Below, in pieces: positions 36,239 to 43,431 of a DNA stretch of 64,000 nucleotides. The notes beneath the pieces were generated by a model. That model had not been told where the DNA came from and made no database searches. It saw only the letters and a program-made list of their open reading frames with translations. Where the stretch lies: contig NZ_FTOL01000006.1 in the NCBI RefSeq assembly GCF_900156735.1, forward strand, positions 186,001 through 250,000, in the 5' to 3' direction. Source of the stretch: Chryseobacterium ureilyticum (lineage in GTDB: Bacteria > Bacteroidota > Bacteroidia > Flavobacteriales > Weeksellaceae). The first letter of the stretch is position 1, and each line of letters begins with the position of its first letter. Made by a program: the position numbers and the translations under genes.

Positions 36239-37843
36239 TTATGTTGTAATGTTTATTTTCAGAACCGAGTTTTTGAAGATATCTTCTGTTGTTTCGTAGA
36301 ACTTTTCGCGGTCAAGGAAAGTCAGGTTGGATGTTTTATAAGGAAGAGCCAGAGATCTGTTGAATTCACATCCTACTTTGGTAATCAGGTTATGTGTTCC
36401 TTTATGAGATGCAGAGGCTTCGCCTATCATTCTTGTCAGTTGTGGGAAAGAGAAGAAATATTCCATACACATAGCCAATGCATTCATTGAAAAGTTGGGA
36501 ATTTTTTCTTTTGCAGGAGCAATAAGCATGTGAAAGCCGTAATCTCCAGGATTGAATCGGTAGTACTTGCCCACTTCATCTTTTACTGCCCAATAGAGTT
36601 CTAAAGTAAAAATAGGATTGCCATTCAGAAGTCCAATGTAAGGATGGGAATAATCAACCCCCATGTGTTTAATATAAGCTTCTTCAAACTCCTGTTTATC
36701 TACATCCATTTCCCAATACTTTTTAGCGTACTCCATATTGGACCATTCATGAAGGAATTCCATATCCGTTTCCGGATTAAAAGCTCTCAGGGTAATTTCT
36801 AAAGTCCCATTATTGAAGTATCTTTTATGCAAGATTTCCCCATAATCCGGTTTGATCAGCTTTTTGGAATAGTGCTTAGGATTAATCAGGAAATTATGTT
36901 GTCTGATATATTCTTTCCAGATACCGTCATTCACACTGTAAGCCTGTTTCAGGAAAAGCCTTGCCTCTATGGTTTCATAAATAAAACTCATGGCATCGCC
37001 ATAAACTTCCTTTAAAGAATCAATTTCTGTATCTACAATCTGGTAAAGAATTTCTTCCTCTATTGAACCCAGATAAGCCAAATGTCTCAAAACCGGATAA
37101 AGATTGTAATACACTACATGAGTTCTTATAAAACTTTCTGCCTTTTCAGTTCTTATAGCAGATCCGTCCAGAATGTATTCATCAAAACTAACATGTATTT
37201 TATCCGCACTTTGATTGATATAGGTATGCCCAATATTACTGTTATAGATAATTCCTTCCTCAATATACTTTCCTACAGCTGTTTTCAGTAATGAATGGGT
37301 ATATTCTGAAAACCATTGGATAATAGCTGCTTTCTTATCATAATTGGATTCTAACGAGATATTCTTTGAGATAAATTCCAATAAGTAATCATTCTCATAT
37401 CCGAAAAACTCAAAGAGAGTTCCTGCTTTCACAGAATCTGCGAAGAGATCAGCCTCATCTACTGTTTTATGAGCCTTGTCAAAATATGTATCAAACTCTT
37501 CAGAAAAATATTTGATATAATCCTCTTCCGGATTTTCTAGGGTTGTATTTCCACCATAAGCAAGGGAAGTAATAAATCGATACGCTTCTTCTTCACCAAT
37601 CTTAATCACTTCACCCATTTTCTTTTCTCTATACCCAACGTCTTTTCCAAGGTAATGAACTCCGGTAGTAGAAAAATGCTTTACAGGAACAATTAAATAA
37701 GATTCTTTACCTGTAATATTAATTCGTATGAATTTACTTTCAGAACAACTGTTCATGAACGTTGACAACTCTTCATCAAACTTTGGTATAAGGTCAAAAT
37801 AATACCAGTTTTTGCTTTCCAATAAGTATAAACCGACACTCAT
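36239..37843 (-). CDS. IucB-like hydroxylamine acyltransferase with a degenerate NIS-synthetase-like N-terminal region
   Basis: 534 residues, cytoplasmic. The C-terminal 180 residues are a siderophore GNAT domain: LHEWSNMEYAKKYWEMD, PIFTLELYWAVKD, YYRFNPGDYGFHMLIAPAKE and MIGEASASHKGTHNLITKVG, as in IucB, AlcB and RhbD, acylating N-hydroxylysine or N-hydroxycadaverine. The first 350 residues are not a standard domain of IucB. They show a WFSEYTHSLLKTAVGKYIEE segment and a later HVVYYNLYPVLRHLAYLG stretch that loosely follow the C-terminal lobe of IucA/IucC synthetases, but the HPxHK and HxQN-type ATP motifs are missing. First gene of the operon. Confidence 0.8.
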   Translation of the reverse strand: MSVGLYLLESKNWYYFDLIPKFDEELSTFMNSCSESKFIRINITGKESYLIVPVKHFSTTGVHYLGKDVGYREKKMGEVIKIGEEEAYRFITSLAYGGNTTLENPEEDYIKYFSEEFDTYFDKAHKTVDEADLFADSVKAGTLFEFFGYENDYLLEFISKNISLESNYDKKAAIIQWFSEYTHSLLKTAVGKYIEEGIIYNSNIGHTYINQSADKIHVSFDEYILDGSAIRTEKAESFIRTHVVYYNLYPVLRHLAYLGSIEEEILYQIVDTEIDSLKEVYGDAMSFIYETIEARLFLKQAYSVNDGIWKEYIRQHNFLINPKHYSKKLIKPDYGEILHKRYFNNGTLEITLRAFNPETDMEFLHEWSNMEYAKKYWEMDVDKQEFEEAYIKHMGVDYSHPYIGLLNGNPIFTLELYWAVKDEVGKYYRFNPGDYGFHMLIAPAKEKIPNFSMNALAMCMEYFFSFPQLTRMIGEASASHKGTHNLITKVGCEFNRSLALPYKTSNLTFLDREKFYETTEDIFKNSVLKINITT

Positions 37844-37877
37844 TATTATTTTTGTTTAGATTAAATAAAAATTAAGA

Positions 37878-37908
37878 CAAATATATACATATTTTTCAGC
37901 CAGCAAAA
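37878..37908 (-). promoter_or_regulatory. Promoter of the siderophore operon with an overlapping AT palindrome
   Basis: On the minus strand TTTTGC (complement of 37903-37908), 17 to 18 bases, then TATATTTG (complement of 37878-37885), a very good flavobacterial promoter 35 bases before the first start codon. AAATATATACATATTT (37879-37894) is palindromic at 14 of 16 positions and covers the -7 element, a plausible iron-repressor site. Confidence 0.6.
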
Positions 37909-38111
37909 GAATTATTTAAAATACCGAAAATGAACATACTAAAATACTGATTTATAACTCATTAAAATAAAAAATACTAGTCCATTAATACACCAAAAAG
38001 TGAATATGTGCATTTTTTTAATCCCCATTTTTTGTAATGCAAATCAATTTTCAGCGTTTCAGAAAAAGAGTTTTAAGAATTAAACAAAAAAAGAGTCAGA
38101 AAAAGCAAAAT

Positions 38112-38126
38112 GTCTCAATTTGAGAC
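38112..38126. promoter_or_regulatory. GTCTCAA-T-TTGAGAC palindrome
   Basis: Perfect 7-base inverted repeat around one T, 112 bases upstream of the secreted-protein gene at 38238 and well away from any stop codon. It has no T-run, so an operator is more likely than a terminator. The binding protein is unknown. Confidence 0.45.
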
Positions 38127-38237
38127 TTTGTAGAAAGATGAAGCTGTCATGATAAACTTTATAATCAGCAGAAAATTTTCAGCCTTGTATTGAAAAGCAT
38201 AATTTTGCTGATATTAAAATGTAATTATTTTAAAAGT

Positions 38238-38702
38238 ATGAAAAAGTTGATCCCATTTCTTCTATTATTATTTTTCGCTGTAGGTTTTATGAAAAGCCAG
38301 GACAGAACTTCTAATCCTCTTCTGATGCAAAATTGGAAACTGAAGAAACTAGATACTTATATTTACACTTATGAAGTACAGGGTTCGTTTGATACTAAAA
38401 CTCCTGGTATAAAATTTAATAAAAACGGGAAGGTTACAGGTAACCTAAGCAAATCTACCAATGGATATGACATCAAAACTGATTTACCAAATAGATCTTC
38501 AAAACCCGAACGATATCTTGGCAGCTGGAAGAAAGTCTCAGATTCTACAGTAGCAATTGCATTCTCTTCAAATACAAGTATGACTGGGACTTTTATTATT
38601 TCAAAACTGAGCAGTCATGAGCTGAAATTAAAAAAAGTTTTCAGCGCAGATATTGAAAAGAAACTTGATTCTATACGCAGAACCAAAGATATTTCATACT
38701 AA
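38238..38702 (+). CDS. Small secreted protein, lipocalin-like
   Basis: 154 residues from the ATG at 38238, giving a proper signal peptide (MKKLIPFLLLLFFAVGFMKSQ); the in-frame TTG at 38190 would add a second, unlikely leader. The mature part begins LLMQNWKLKKLDTYIYTYEV and later has YLGSWKKVSDSTVAIAF and GTFIISKLSSHELKLKK, the strand pattern of lipocalin-like or META-like stress proteins of Bacteroidota. Function unknown. A TAATTTTG element (38200-38207) lies 30 bases upstream. Confidence 0.65.
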   Translation: MKKLIPFLLLLFFAVGFMKSQDRTSNPLLMQNWKLKKLDTYIYTYEVQGSFDTKTPGIKFNKNGKVTGNLSKSTNGYDIKTDLPNRSSKPERYLGSWKKVSDSTVAIAFSSNTSMTGTFIISKLSSHELKLKKVFSADIEKKLDSIRRTKDISY

Positions 38703-38837
38703 TTTTTTAAAACCTTCTTCAACTTCACTGATTGACAAAAAATATTCTTTGTCAAACCTTCGCTATATTTGCAATCTGAAAAGTGACAACAGCAGATTAT
38801 TAAAATCAATAAAAATATTACTGAAACACTCTAGATC

Positions 38838-39335
38838 ATGACAAAAATACTTCTCCTTTCCGATTCCCATTCTTATATTGATGAAAGAATCCTGGAATAT
38901 GCTTCCCAAGCAGATGAAATCTGGCATTGTGGAGATTTTGGAAGTGTAGACGTGATTGAGCAACTTGAAAAGATAAAACCTTTAAAAGGAGTTTACGGAA
39001 ATATTGACAATGCAAAGATCCGCGCTGAATTTCCGGAAGTAAATCGTTTTGTCTGTGAAAACCTTGAAATTCTGATGATTCACATCGGAGGATATCCAGG
39101 AAAGTATACTCCATTAACGAAAAAGGAAATTGCTGAAAAAGCCCCGAAATTATTTATTTCCGGGCATTCTCATATTTTAAAGGCAATGTATGATGAAAAA
39201 AACAGTCTTTTGCACCTGAACCCGGGAGCTTGCGGAAAGCAGGGATGGCACAAAGTGAGAACAATGATGCGCTTTGTTGTAGATGGCGAGGAAATAAAGG
39301 ATCTTGAGGTAATAGAATTGGGACCGAGAGTATAA
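38838..39335 (+). CDS. YfcE/MJ0936-type metallophosphoesterase
   Basis: 165 residues of the small calcineurin-like phosphodiesterases. Motifs: LLLSDSHSY (metal Asp and His), EIWHCGDFGS, VYGNIDNA (in place of GNHD, as usual in this subfamily), IHIGGYPGKY and ISGHSHILKA, then LNPGACGKQG. The natural substrate is not known; relatives cleave phosphodiester model substrates. A TATATTTG box at 38764-38771 and an inverted repeat TTGACAAA/TTTGTCAA (38732-38755) lie upstream. Confidence 0.88.
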   Translation: MTKILLLSDSHSYIDERILEYASQADEIWHCGDFGSVDVIEQLEKIKPLKGVYGNIDNAKIRAEFPEVNRFVCENLEILMIHIGGYPGKYTPLTKKEIAEKAPKLFISGHSHILKAMYDEKNSLLHLNPGACGKQGWHKVRTMMRFVVDGEEIKDLEVIELGPRV

Positions 39336-39388
39336 ATAAGGAAACATGATTGATCAATAAAAGCATTTGTTCAAAGTAGGTAAAAAAT

Positions 39389-39883
39389 ATGAAAATTGGG
39401 GATACAGTTTCTGTAGTAGATGAAGATTTAAGCGGAGTGGTAACTTCCGTGAAAGGAAATATTGTGGTTTTTAAGGACGAATACGGATTTACCCATCAAT
39501 ATCCGAAAGAAAAGCTGGTTCCCAAGAATGTTGATTTCTACGAAAATATCAGAGTAGAAAGAAAAGCTGAGCCTAAAAAGATCATTTCAAAAAAACATCA
39601 GAAAAATCATTTGGTTTTGGATCTTCATTTTCATAATTTGGTAAAGAATCCTAATGACTATGATAGCTTTGAAAGATTGTTTATTCAAAAGGAAAAACTG
39701 ATTGAAGTAATTGAGTTTTGCCGAAAGAATAATCTGAAAAGACTGGAGATCGTTCACGGAATTGGTGATGGTACGCTTCAGAGAATGGTTCGGGATGTGT
39801 TGGAAAGCCAAGTCAATATTGATTTTTATAATAAGGAAATACTTCACCATCAATCGGGTGCGGTAATGGTAGAATTTCACTAA
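39389..39883 (+). CDS. Smr-domain protein
   Basis: 164 residues. Residues 1-50 are a small beta domain (KIGDTVSVVDEDLSGVVTSV) like the N-terminal part of Bacteroidota DUF2027/Smr proteins. Residues 75-164 are an Smr domain with LVLDLHFHNL (the LDLH motif), IVHGIGDGTLQRMV (the HGxG motif) and a terminal GAVMVEF strand. Smr domains nick DNA or cleave RNA, for instance in ribosome rescue or mismatch repair. It has no MutS part, so this is a stand-alone Smr nuclease candidate. Confidence 0.85.
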   Translation: MKIGDTVSVVDEDLSGVVTSVKGNIVVFKDEYGFTHQYPKEKLVPKNVDFYENIRVERKAEPKKIISKKHQKNHLVLDLHFHNLVKNPNDYDSFERLFIQKEKLIEVIEFCRKNNLKRLEIVHGIGDGTLQRMVRDVLESQVNIDFYNKEILHHQSGAVMVEFH

Positions 39884-39901
39884 ATTTGCAGGAACAGAAA
39901 T

Positions 39902-40618
39902 ATGAACGTACTTAATTTACTTTTTACCAAAGACGGATTGATCTATCAGATTGTTAAAAACAAAAGCATTCTGGAAGAGAAATCTTATTTTGTGACTGAA
40001 GAAACACCCGCCAATCTTATTGAAGAACAGCTGGATGAAGTTCTTATCAAACAACGCTTTGATGAAATTCAGGTGATCTCCGCACTGAATCATTTTACCC
40101 TGATGCCAGAAGGTTTTTCTGAGCATGATGCAGGATTTGACTTAATTTCTTTCAATGCTCCGGCTGATAGAGAGAAAGAGGAACTGATGCTTTCCATCAA
40201 CAAAAAATTTAATATTCAGTTTTACTATACTTTCCCAAAAAACTATTATAAGAAGATCAAAGAACTTGCTATCCCGGTACATTTTAATTTTTCCGGAGAA
40301 AAGTTTCTAAGCTCTATCAATAATAAAAATAATAAGGAAATTCACATTAACCTTTATCATAATCAATGTGAGTTTTTTGCCATAGACAACAAAAAGATTA
40401 TTCTTTACAACAACCTTGATGTGAATTCTGAAGTTGATTTCCTTTACTTTGTGATGTTTACACTGAGCAAAATCGGTTTTGGAATCAATGAAACAAGTTT
40501 CTATGCTTATGGAGAAACTACAGAGAATGAAACATTCATTTCCGAACTTCAAAAGTTTGTAAAGAATCTAAAAATTGTTTTTGACAATATTCCTAATAAG
40601 AATTTTATACTTAATTAG
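39902..40618 (+). CDS. DUF3822 family protein
   Basis: 238 residues, cytoplasmic. I recognise it as DUF3822, a Bacteroidota family encoded just upstream of rsmD. The layout (MNVLNLLFTKDGLIYQIV, a central EIHINLYHNQCEFFAIDNKK strand pair, and a late TSFYAYGETTEN segment) recalls a divergent actin/ASKHA fold as in PilM-like proteins, though the ATP-binding loops are weak. Function unknown. It lies 18 bases after the Smr gene and 67 bases before rsmD. Confidence 0.8.
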   Translation: MNVLNLLFTKDGLIYQIVKNKSILEEKSYFVTEETPANLIEEQLDEVLIKQRFDEIQVISALNHFTLMPEGFSEHDAGFDLISFNAPADREKEELMLSINKKFNIQFYYTFPKNYYKKIKELAIPVHFNFSGEKFLSSINNKNNKEIHINLYHNQCEFFAIDNKKIILYNNLDVNSEVDFLYFVMFTLSKIGFGINETSFYAYGETTENETFISELQKFVKNLKIVFDNIPNKNFILN

Positions 40619-40685
40619 ATTGTAGACTGCAGTTTATCTTAATAATCTGTCACCTATAATCTAGTCCCTAAACCCTAACAAAAAT

Positions 40686-41258
40686 ATGTTCAGAATAATA
40701 TCCGGCAAATGGAAAGCCAAAAAAATTGCCGCTCCCAAAAACTTTGATGTAAGACCTACAACGGATTTTGCCAAAGAAGCCTTATTCAGTATTTTGGAAA
40801 ACAAATACGATATGCAATCGATTTCAGTATTGGATCTTTTTGCAGGAATTGGTTCTATAACTTTGGAATTTGCTTCCAGAGGATGTCAGAATATAACGTC
40901 TGTAGAGATGAATCCAAAACATACTGCTTTCATCAATTCTACAGCTTCCGAATTGGATATGGCACTTCAGATCAATGTGCAGAGAGGTGATGTATTTGAT
41001 TGGCTTAAAAAGTTCAGAAACAAAAAATCCTTTGAGATTGTTTTTTCTGATGCTCCTTTTGAAATGGAAGAAAAGAAATATTATGAGCTAATTTCCTTAG
41101 TTTTAAATAATAAATATTTAAAGGAAAACGGAGTTCTTATTGTAGAACATCAAAGCCGTATGAAACTTGAACATCCAAATTTAGTAGACACCAGAAAATA
41201 CGGGAACGTAAGTTTCAGTTTTTTTGAACCAAATAAAGAAGATAATCAGGAACTTTAG
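40686..41258 (+). CDS. rsmD: 16S rRNA (guanine966-N2)-methyltransferase RsmD
   Basis: 190 residues. N-terminal RIISGKWKAKKIAAP with VRPTTDFAKEALFSIL is the RsmD signature; the SAM site is VLDLFAGIGSITLEFASRG and acidic SVEMN. The catalytic motif IV, normally DPPF/DPPY, reads DAPF here (IVFSDAPFEM), a Pro-to-Ala change in the strand that positions the target base. The rest is intact, so activity is likely retained. Its stop overlaps the convergent HxlR gene by four bases. Confidence 0.9.
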   Translation: MFRIISGKWKAKKIAAPKNFDVRPTTDFAKEALFSILENKYDMQSISVLDLFAGIGSITLEFASRGCQNITSVEMNPKHTAFINSTASELDMALQINVQRGDVFDWLKKFRNKKSFEIVFSDAPFEMEEKKYYELISLVLNNKYLKENGVLIVEHQSRMKLEHPNLVDTRKYGNVSFSFFEPNKEDNQEL

Positions 41259-41602
41259 TTCTTGATTATTTTTTTTGAATTGATAGGAGCTGCAATTCCC
41301 CATTGGGTAATAGCTTCTAATACCGGGAGCAATGTTTTTCCAAAATCCGTTAAAGTATATTCTACCATCAAAGGTGGCTTTTCCGTATATACTTTTCTAT
41401 CTATGATATTATCTTCTTCCAGTTGTTTAAGCTGAAGACTCAATGTTCTTTCCGTAATTGTCGGAATAACTTTCCTTAATTCATTATATCTTTTAGCTCC
41501 ATTGATAAGGTGGTGCAAAATTACAGCCTTCCATTTTCCGCCTATAAACCTCATGGTAACACTTGTACAGCATGGGTAAGATTTGTTGTCTATGATATAC
41601 AT
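41255..41602 (-). CDS. HxlR-family transcriptional regulator, possible thiol sensor
   Basis: 115-residue winged-helix regulator. The family core is clear: MRFIGGKWKAVILHHLINGA, RYNELRKVIPTITERTLSLQL, LEEDNIIDRKVYTEKPPLMVEYTLTDFG. Two adjacent cysteines (Cys11-Cys12 in SYPCCTSV) sit where YodB-type members have the redox-sensing Cys that reacts with quinones or electrophiles. The divergent gene encodes a nitroreductase, the same pairing as YodB with YodC in Bacillus subtilis, so it probably represses that gene and itself. A TAACTTTG box (complement of 41632-41639) serves as its -7 element. Confidence 0.9.
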   Translation of the reverse strand: MYIIDNKSYPCCTSVTMRFIGGKWKAVILHHLINGAKRYNELRKVIPTITERTLSLQLKQLEEDNIIDRKVYTEKPPLMVEYTLTDFGKTLLPVLEAITQWGIAAPINSKKIIKN

Positions 41603-41603
41603 T

Positions 41604-41683
41604 TTTATACTATCCTTTTTTACCGTTATTGCAAAGTTAATAAACTTAAATTAATTTTGTAACTATAGAAATGATAGTATAAA
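41604..41683. promoter_or_regulatory. HxlR operator region: paired TTTATACTATC / GATAGTATAAA sites
   Basis: TTTATACTATC (41604-41614) and its exact inverted copy GATAGTATAAA (41673-41683) each sit within four bases of the two divergent start codons. The right copy also forms a local dyad ACTAT-N7-ATAGT (41662-41678) covering the predicted transcription start of the nitroreductase gene. Confidence 0.65.
41629..41659 (+). promoter_or_regulatory. Promoter of the nitroreductase gene
   Basis: TTG at 41629-41631, 20 bases, TAATTTTG at 41652-41659: a full flavobacterial promoter. Transcription should begin close to 41666, inside the operator described next. Confidence 0.6.
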
Positions 41684-41686
41684 ATT

Positions 41687-42286
41687 ATGAACTTTTTAGA
41701 CAAAATGAAAACAAGGTATACTGTGAAAAAGTATAACCCACAAGGAAACATCAACGAAGAGCAAATTTCTCAACTGAAAGAAATTTTGAATCTTAGCCCT
41801 TCTTCCATTAACAGCCAACCATGGAATTTTATCTTTGTAAATCGTGGTGAACTGAAAGATCAGCTTGCAGAAGTTTCTTTCATCAATAAAGAGAAAGTAT
41901 TAGACTGCAGTCATCTCATTATTTTCCAGGTCCTTAAAAATCCTGAAGATTTTGAAAAACAAATTGAAGAAAACTTACCGGAAGGCGCTGTTAATTATTA
42001 CAAAAACAGAGTAAAGCCTAAAGGTAATGAGTTTGTAAAATCATGGCTGGGACATCAGGTGTATTTATCACTAGGAGTACTTCTTTCAGCATGTGCAGAT
42101 ATGGAAATAGATTCAACACCTATGGAAGGTATAGAGCCTGAACACTATGATGAGATTCTGAAAAATGATAAATACGAAACTTTGTTTGCCGTTGCCATCG
42201 GAGAAAAATTAGACACAGATACCAATCAGCCTAAATTCAATCCAAAAACAAGATTAAAAGCTGAGAAAGTAATCTTGGAAGCATAG
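41687..42286 (+). CDS. NAD(P)H-dependent nitroreductase-family oxidoreductase
   Basis: 199 residues, FMN-dependent nitroreductase fold. Characteristic parts are MKTRYTVKKYNPQG at the start (FMN phosphate contacts), LNLSPSSINSQPWNFIFV near residue 35, SWLGHQVYLSLGVLLSACADM near residue 122 and the closing GIEPEHYDEIL/FAVAIGEK. Such enzymes reduce quinones and nitro compounds with two electrons. Regulation by the divergent HxlR gene through the dyad upstream of its start is likely. Transcribed alone. Confidence 0.92.
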   Translation: MNFLDKMKTRYTVKKYNPQGNINEEQISQLKEILNLSPSSINSQPWNFIFVNRGELKDQLAEVSFINKEKVLDCSHLIIFQVLKNPEDFEKQIEENLPEGAVNYYKNRVKPKGNEFVKSWLGHQVYLSLGVLLSACADMEIDSTPMEGIEPEHYDEILKNDKYETLFAVAIGEKLDTDTNQPKFNPKTRLKAEKVILEA

Positions 42287-42415
42287 TTTTTAAACACAAA
42301 TTGTATGAACTTTCACACAAATAGCCATAAATATCTGTGAAAATCTGTGAGATCTGTGGGAAATAAAAAACTTATACCTTCTGCATAATTTGCGACTTGA
42401 CGTTTTTGAGATTGA

Positions 42416-42436
42416 TTCGCTTCACTCGCAATGACA
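42416..42436. repeat. Copy of a short dispersed repeat (TTCGCTTCACTC GCAATGACA)
   Basis: Matches the word at 26068-26088 at 17 of 21 positions. The spacer 42287-42445 also has CACAAAT words on its left and TCTGTGAAAATCTGTGAG words on its right. Confidence 0.45.
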
Positions 42437-42445
42437 AAGGAAAGA

Positions 42446-42480
42446 AAAAAGTCTGCTTCCAAATGAGGCAGACTTTTATT
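42446..42480. terminator. Terminator between the nitroreductase gene and murI
   Basis: AAAAAAGTCTGC, an 11-base loop, GCAGACTTTTATT. A-runs and T-runs on both sides allow action in both directions; it touches the murI stop codon. Confidence 0.75.
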
Positions 42481-43310
42481 TATAATACTTTAAATTCTAA
42501 ATCAATGGTTTTACCGAAGAACTTCTTAGAGATCTTCTCAAAGTTTTTGGTAAGATCGGAAAGATAGAAATGATAATTCGGTTTTGGATTGTTGTCATTC
42601 AGAAGGTTATACTTATCCAGAATAATCTTGAGATGATTGGCAACAATATTAGGTGAGTCGATAACACGAACTCTGTTTCCGTAATACTGCTTAATTTCAT
42701 CAATTAACAATGGATAATGGGTACATCCTAAAATCAATGTTTCAATATTCTTAAGTTTATTATTACTTAGATAATTGTAAATAATAGCATGCGTTATCGG
42801 ATGGTTTTTGAATCCTTCTTCAATGGCAGGAACCAATAAAGGTGTCGCCAATTCATCCACTTTAATCCATTTATTATGCTTTCGGATACTTTTTTTATAA
42901 AGTCCTGAGTTCACTGTAGCTTTCGTAGCAATCACTCCAACATTATTATGGATTTCATAGGAAACTTTTTCTGCAACGGGATTGATCACGTCAATTACAG
43001 GAACTCTTCCCGCAACGGATTGCATTACTTCATTTAAAGCATTTGCGGTAGCCGTATTACAGGCAATTACAATCGCTTTGCAGTTCTGCTCCAGAAGGAA
43101 ATTCGTAATTTTTGTAGAATATTCTATAATCGCTTCTTTAGACTTTTCGCCATACGGAAGGTGCTTTGTATCTCCAAAATAGATCAGGTCTTCATTAGGA
43201 AGAAGTCTTTTAATCTCTTTGGCAACGGTAAGTCCTCCTACTCCACTATCAAAAATACCGATAGGCTGGCTAGATGAAAGATGCGAATAATCTTGTTTTT
43301 TAGTTTTCAA
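42480..43310 (-). CDS. murI: Glutamate racemase
   Basis: Converts L- to D-glutamate for peptidoglycan. Motifs: PIGIFDSGVGGLTVAKE near the start (first catalytic Asp), VIACNTATANAL (first catalytic Cys) and LILGCTHYPLLIDEI (second Cys and His). No ATG precedes the domain: the frame offers only TTG at 43331 and TTG at 43310. The first overlaps a TAATTTTG promoter box (complement of 43329-43336), so translation should start at 43310, giving a 276-residue MKTKKQDY... protein. That choice is inference; the enzyme call is certain. Confidence 0.93.
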   Translation of the reverse strand: MKTKKQDYSHLSSSQPIGIFDSGVGGLTVAKEIKRLLPNEDLIYFGDTKHLPYGEKSKEAIIEYSTKITNFLLEQNCKAIVIACNTATANALNEVMQSVAGRVPVIDVINPVAEKVSYEIHNNVGVIATKATVNSGLYKKSIRKHNKWIKVDELATPLLVPAIEEGFKNHPITHAIIYNYLSNNKLKNIETLILGCTHYPLLIDEIKQYYGNRVRVIDSPNIVANHLKIILDKYNLLNDNNPKPNYHFYLSDLTKNFEKISKKFFGKTIDLEFKVL

Positions 43311-43431
43311 ATGAACTGAAATTTTATACAAAATTAATGAATTTACGTTGTATTTACATTGTATTATATTTTATTTAATACAACATTCTTGAGCTACTAC
43401 AACTCACTTACATTAAGTGATAATATGAAAA

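Noticed and set aside
36827..37291. Plus-strand frames inside the siderophore acyltransferase gene
   Set aside because: Shadows of a long, family-matching minus-strand gene; no independent support.
38181..38207. Sigma-54-like promoter with TTTTGCT near the GTCTCAA palindrome
   Set aside because: The GG pair required 12 bases upstream of the GC is AA here; a TAATTTTG housekeeping box explains the site better.
38732..38755. TTGACAAA/TTTGTCAA inverted repeat as terminator of the secreted-protein gene
   Set aside because: Weak A/T-rich stem without a following T-run; it overlaps the promoter region of the next gene, so left unassigned.
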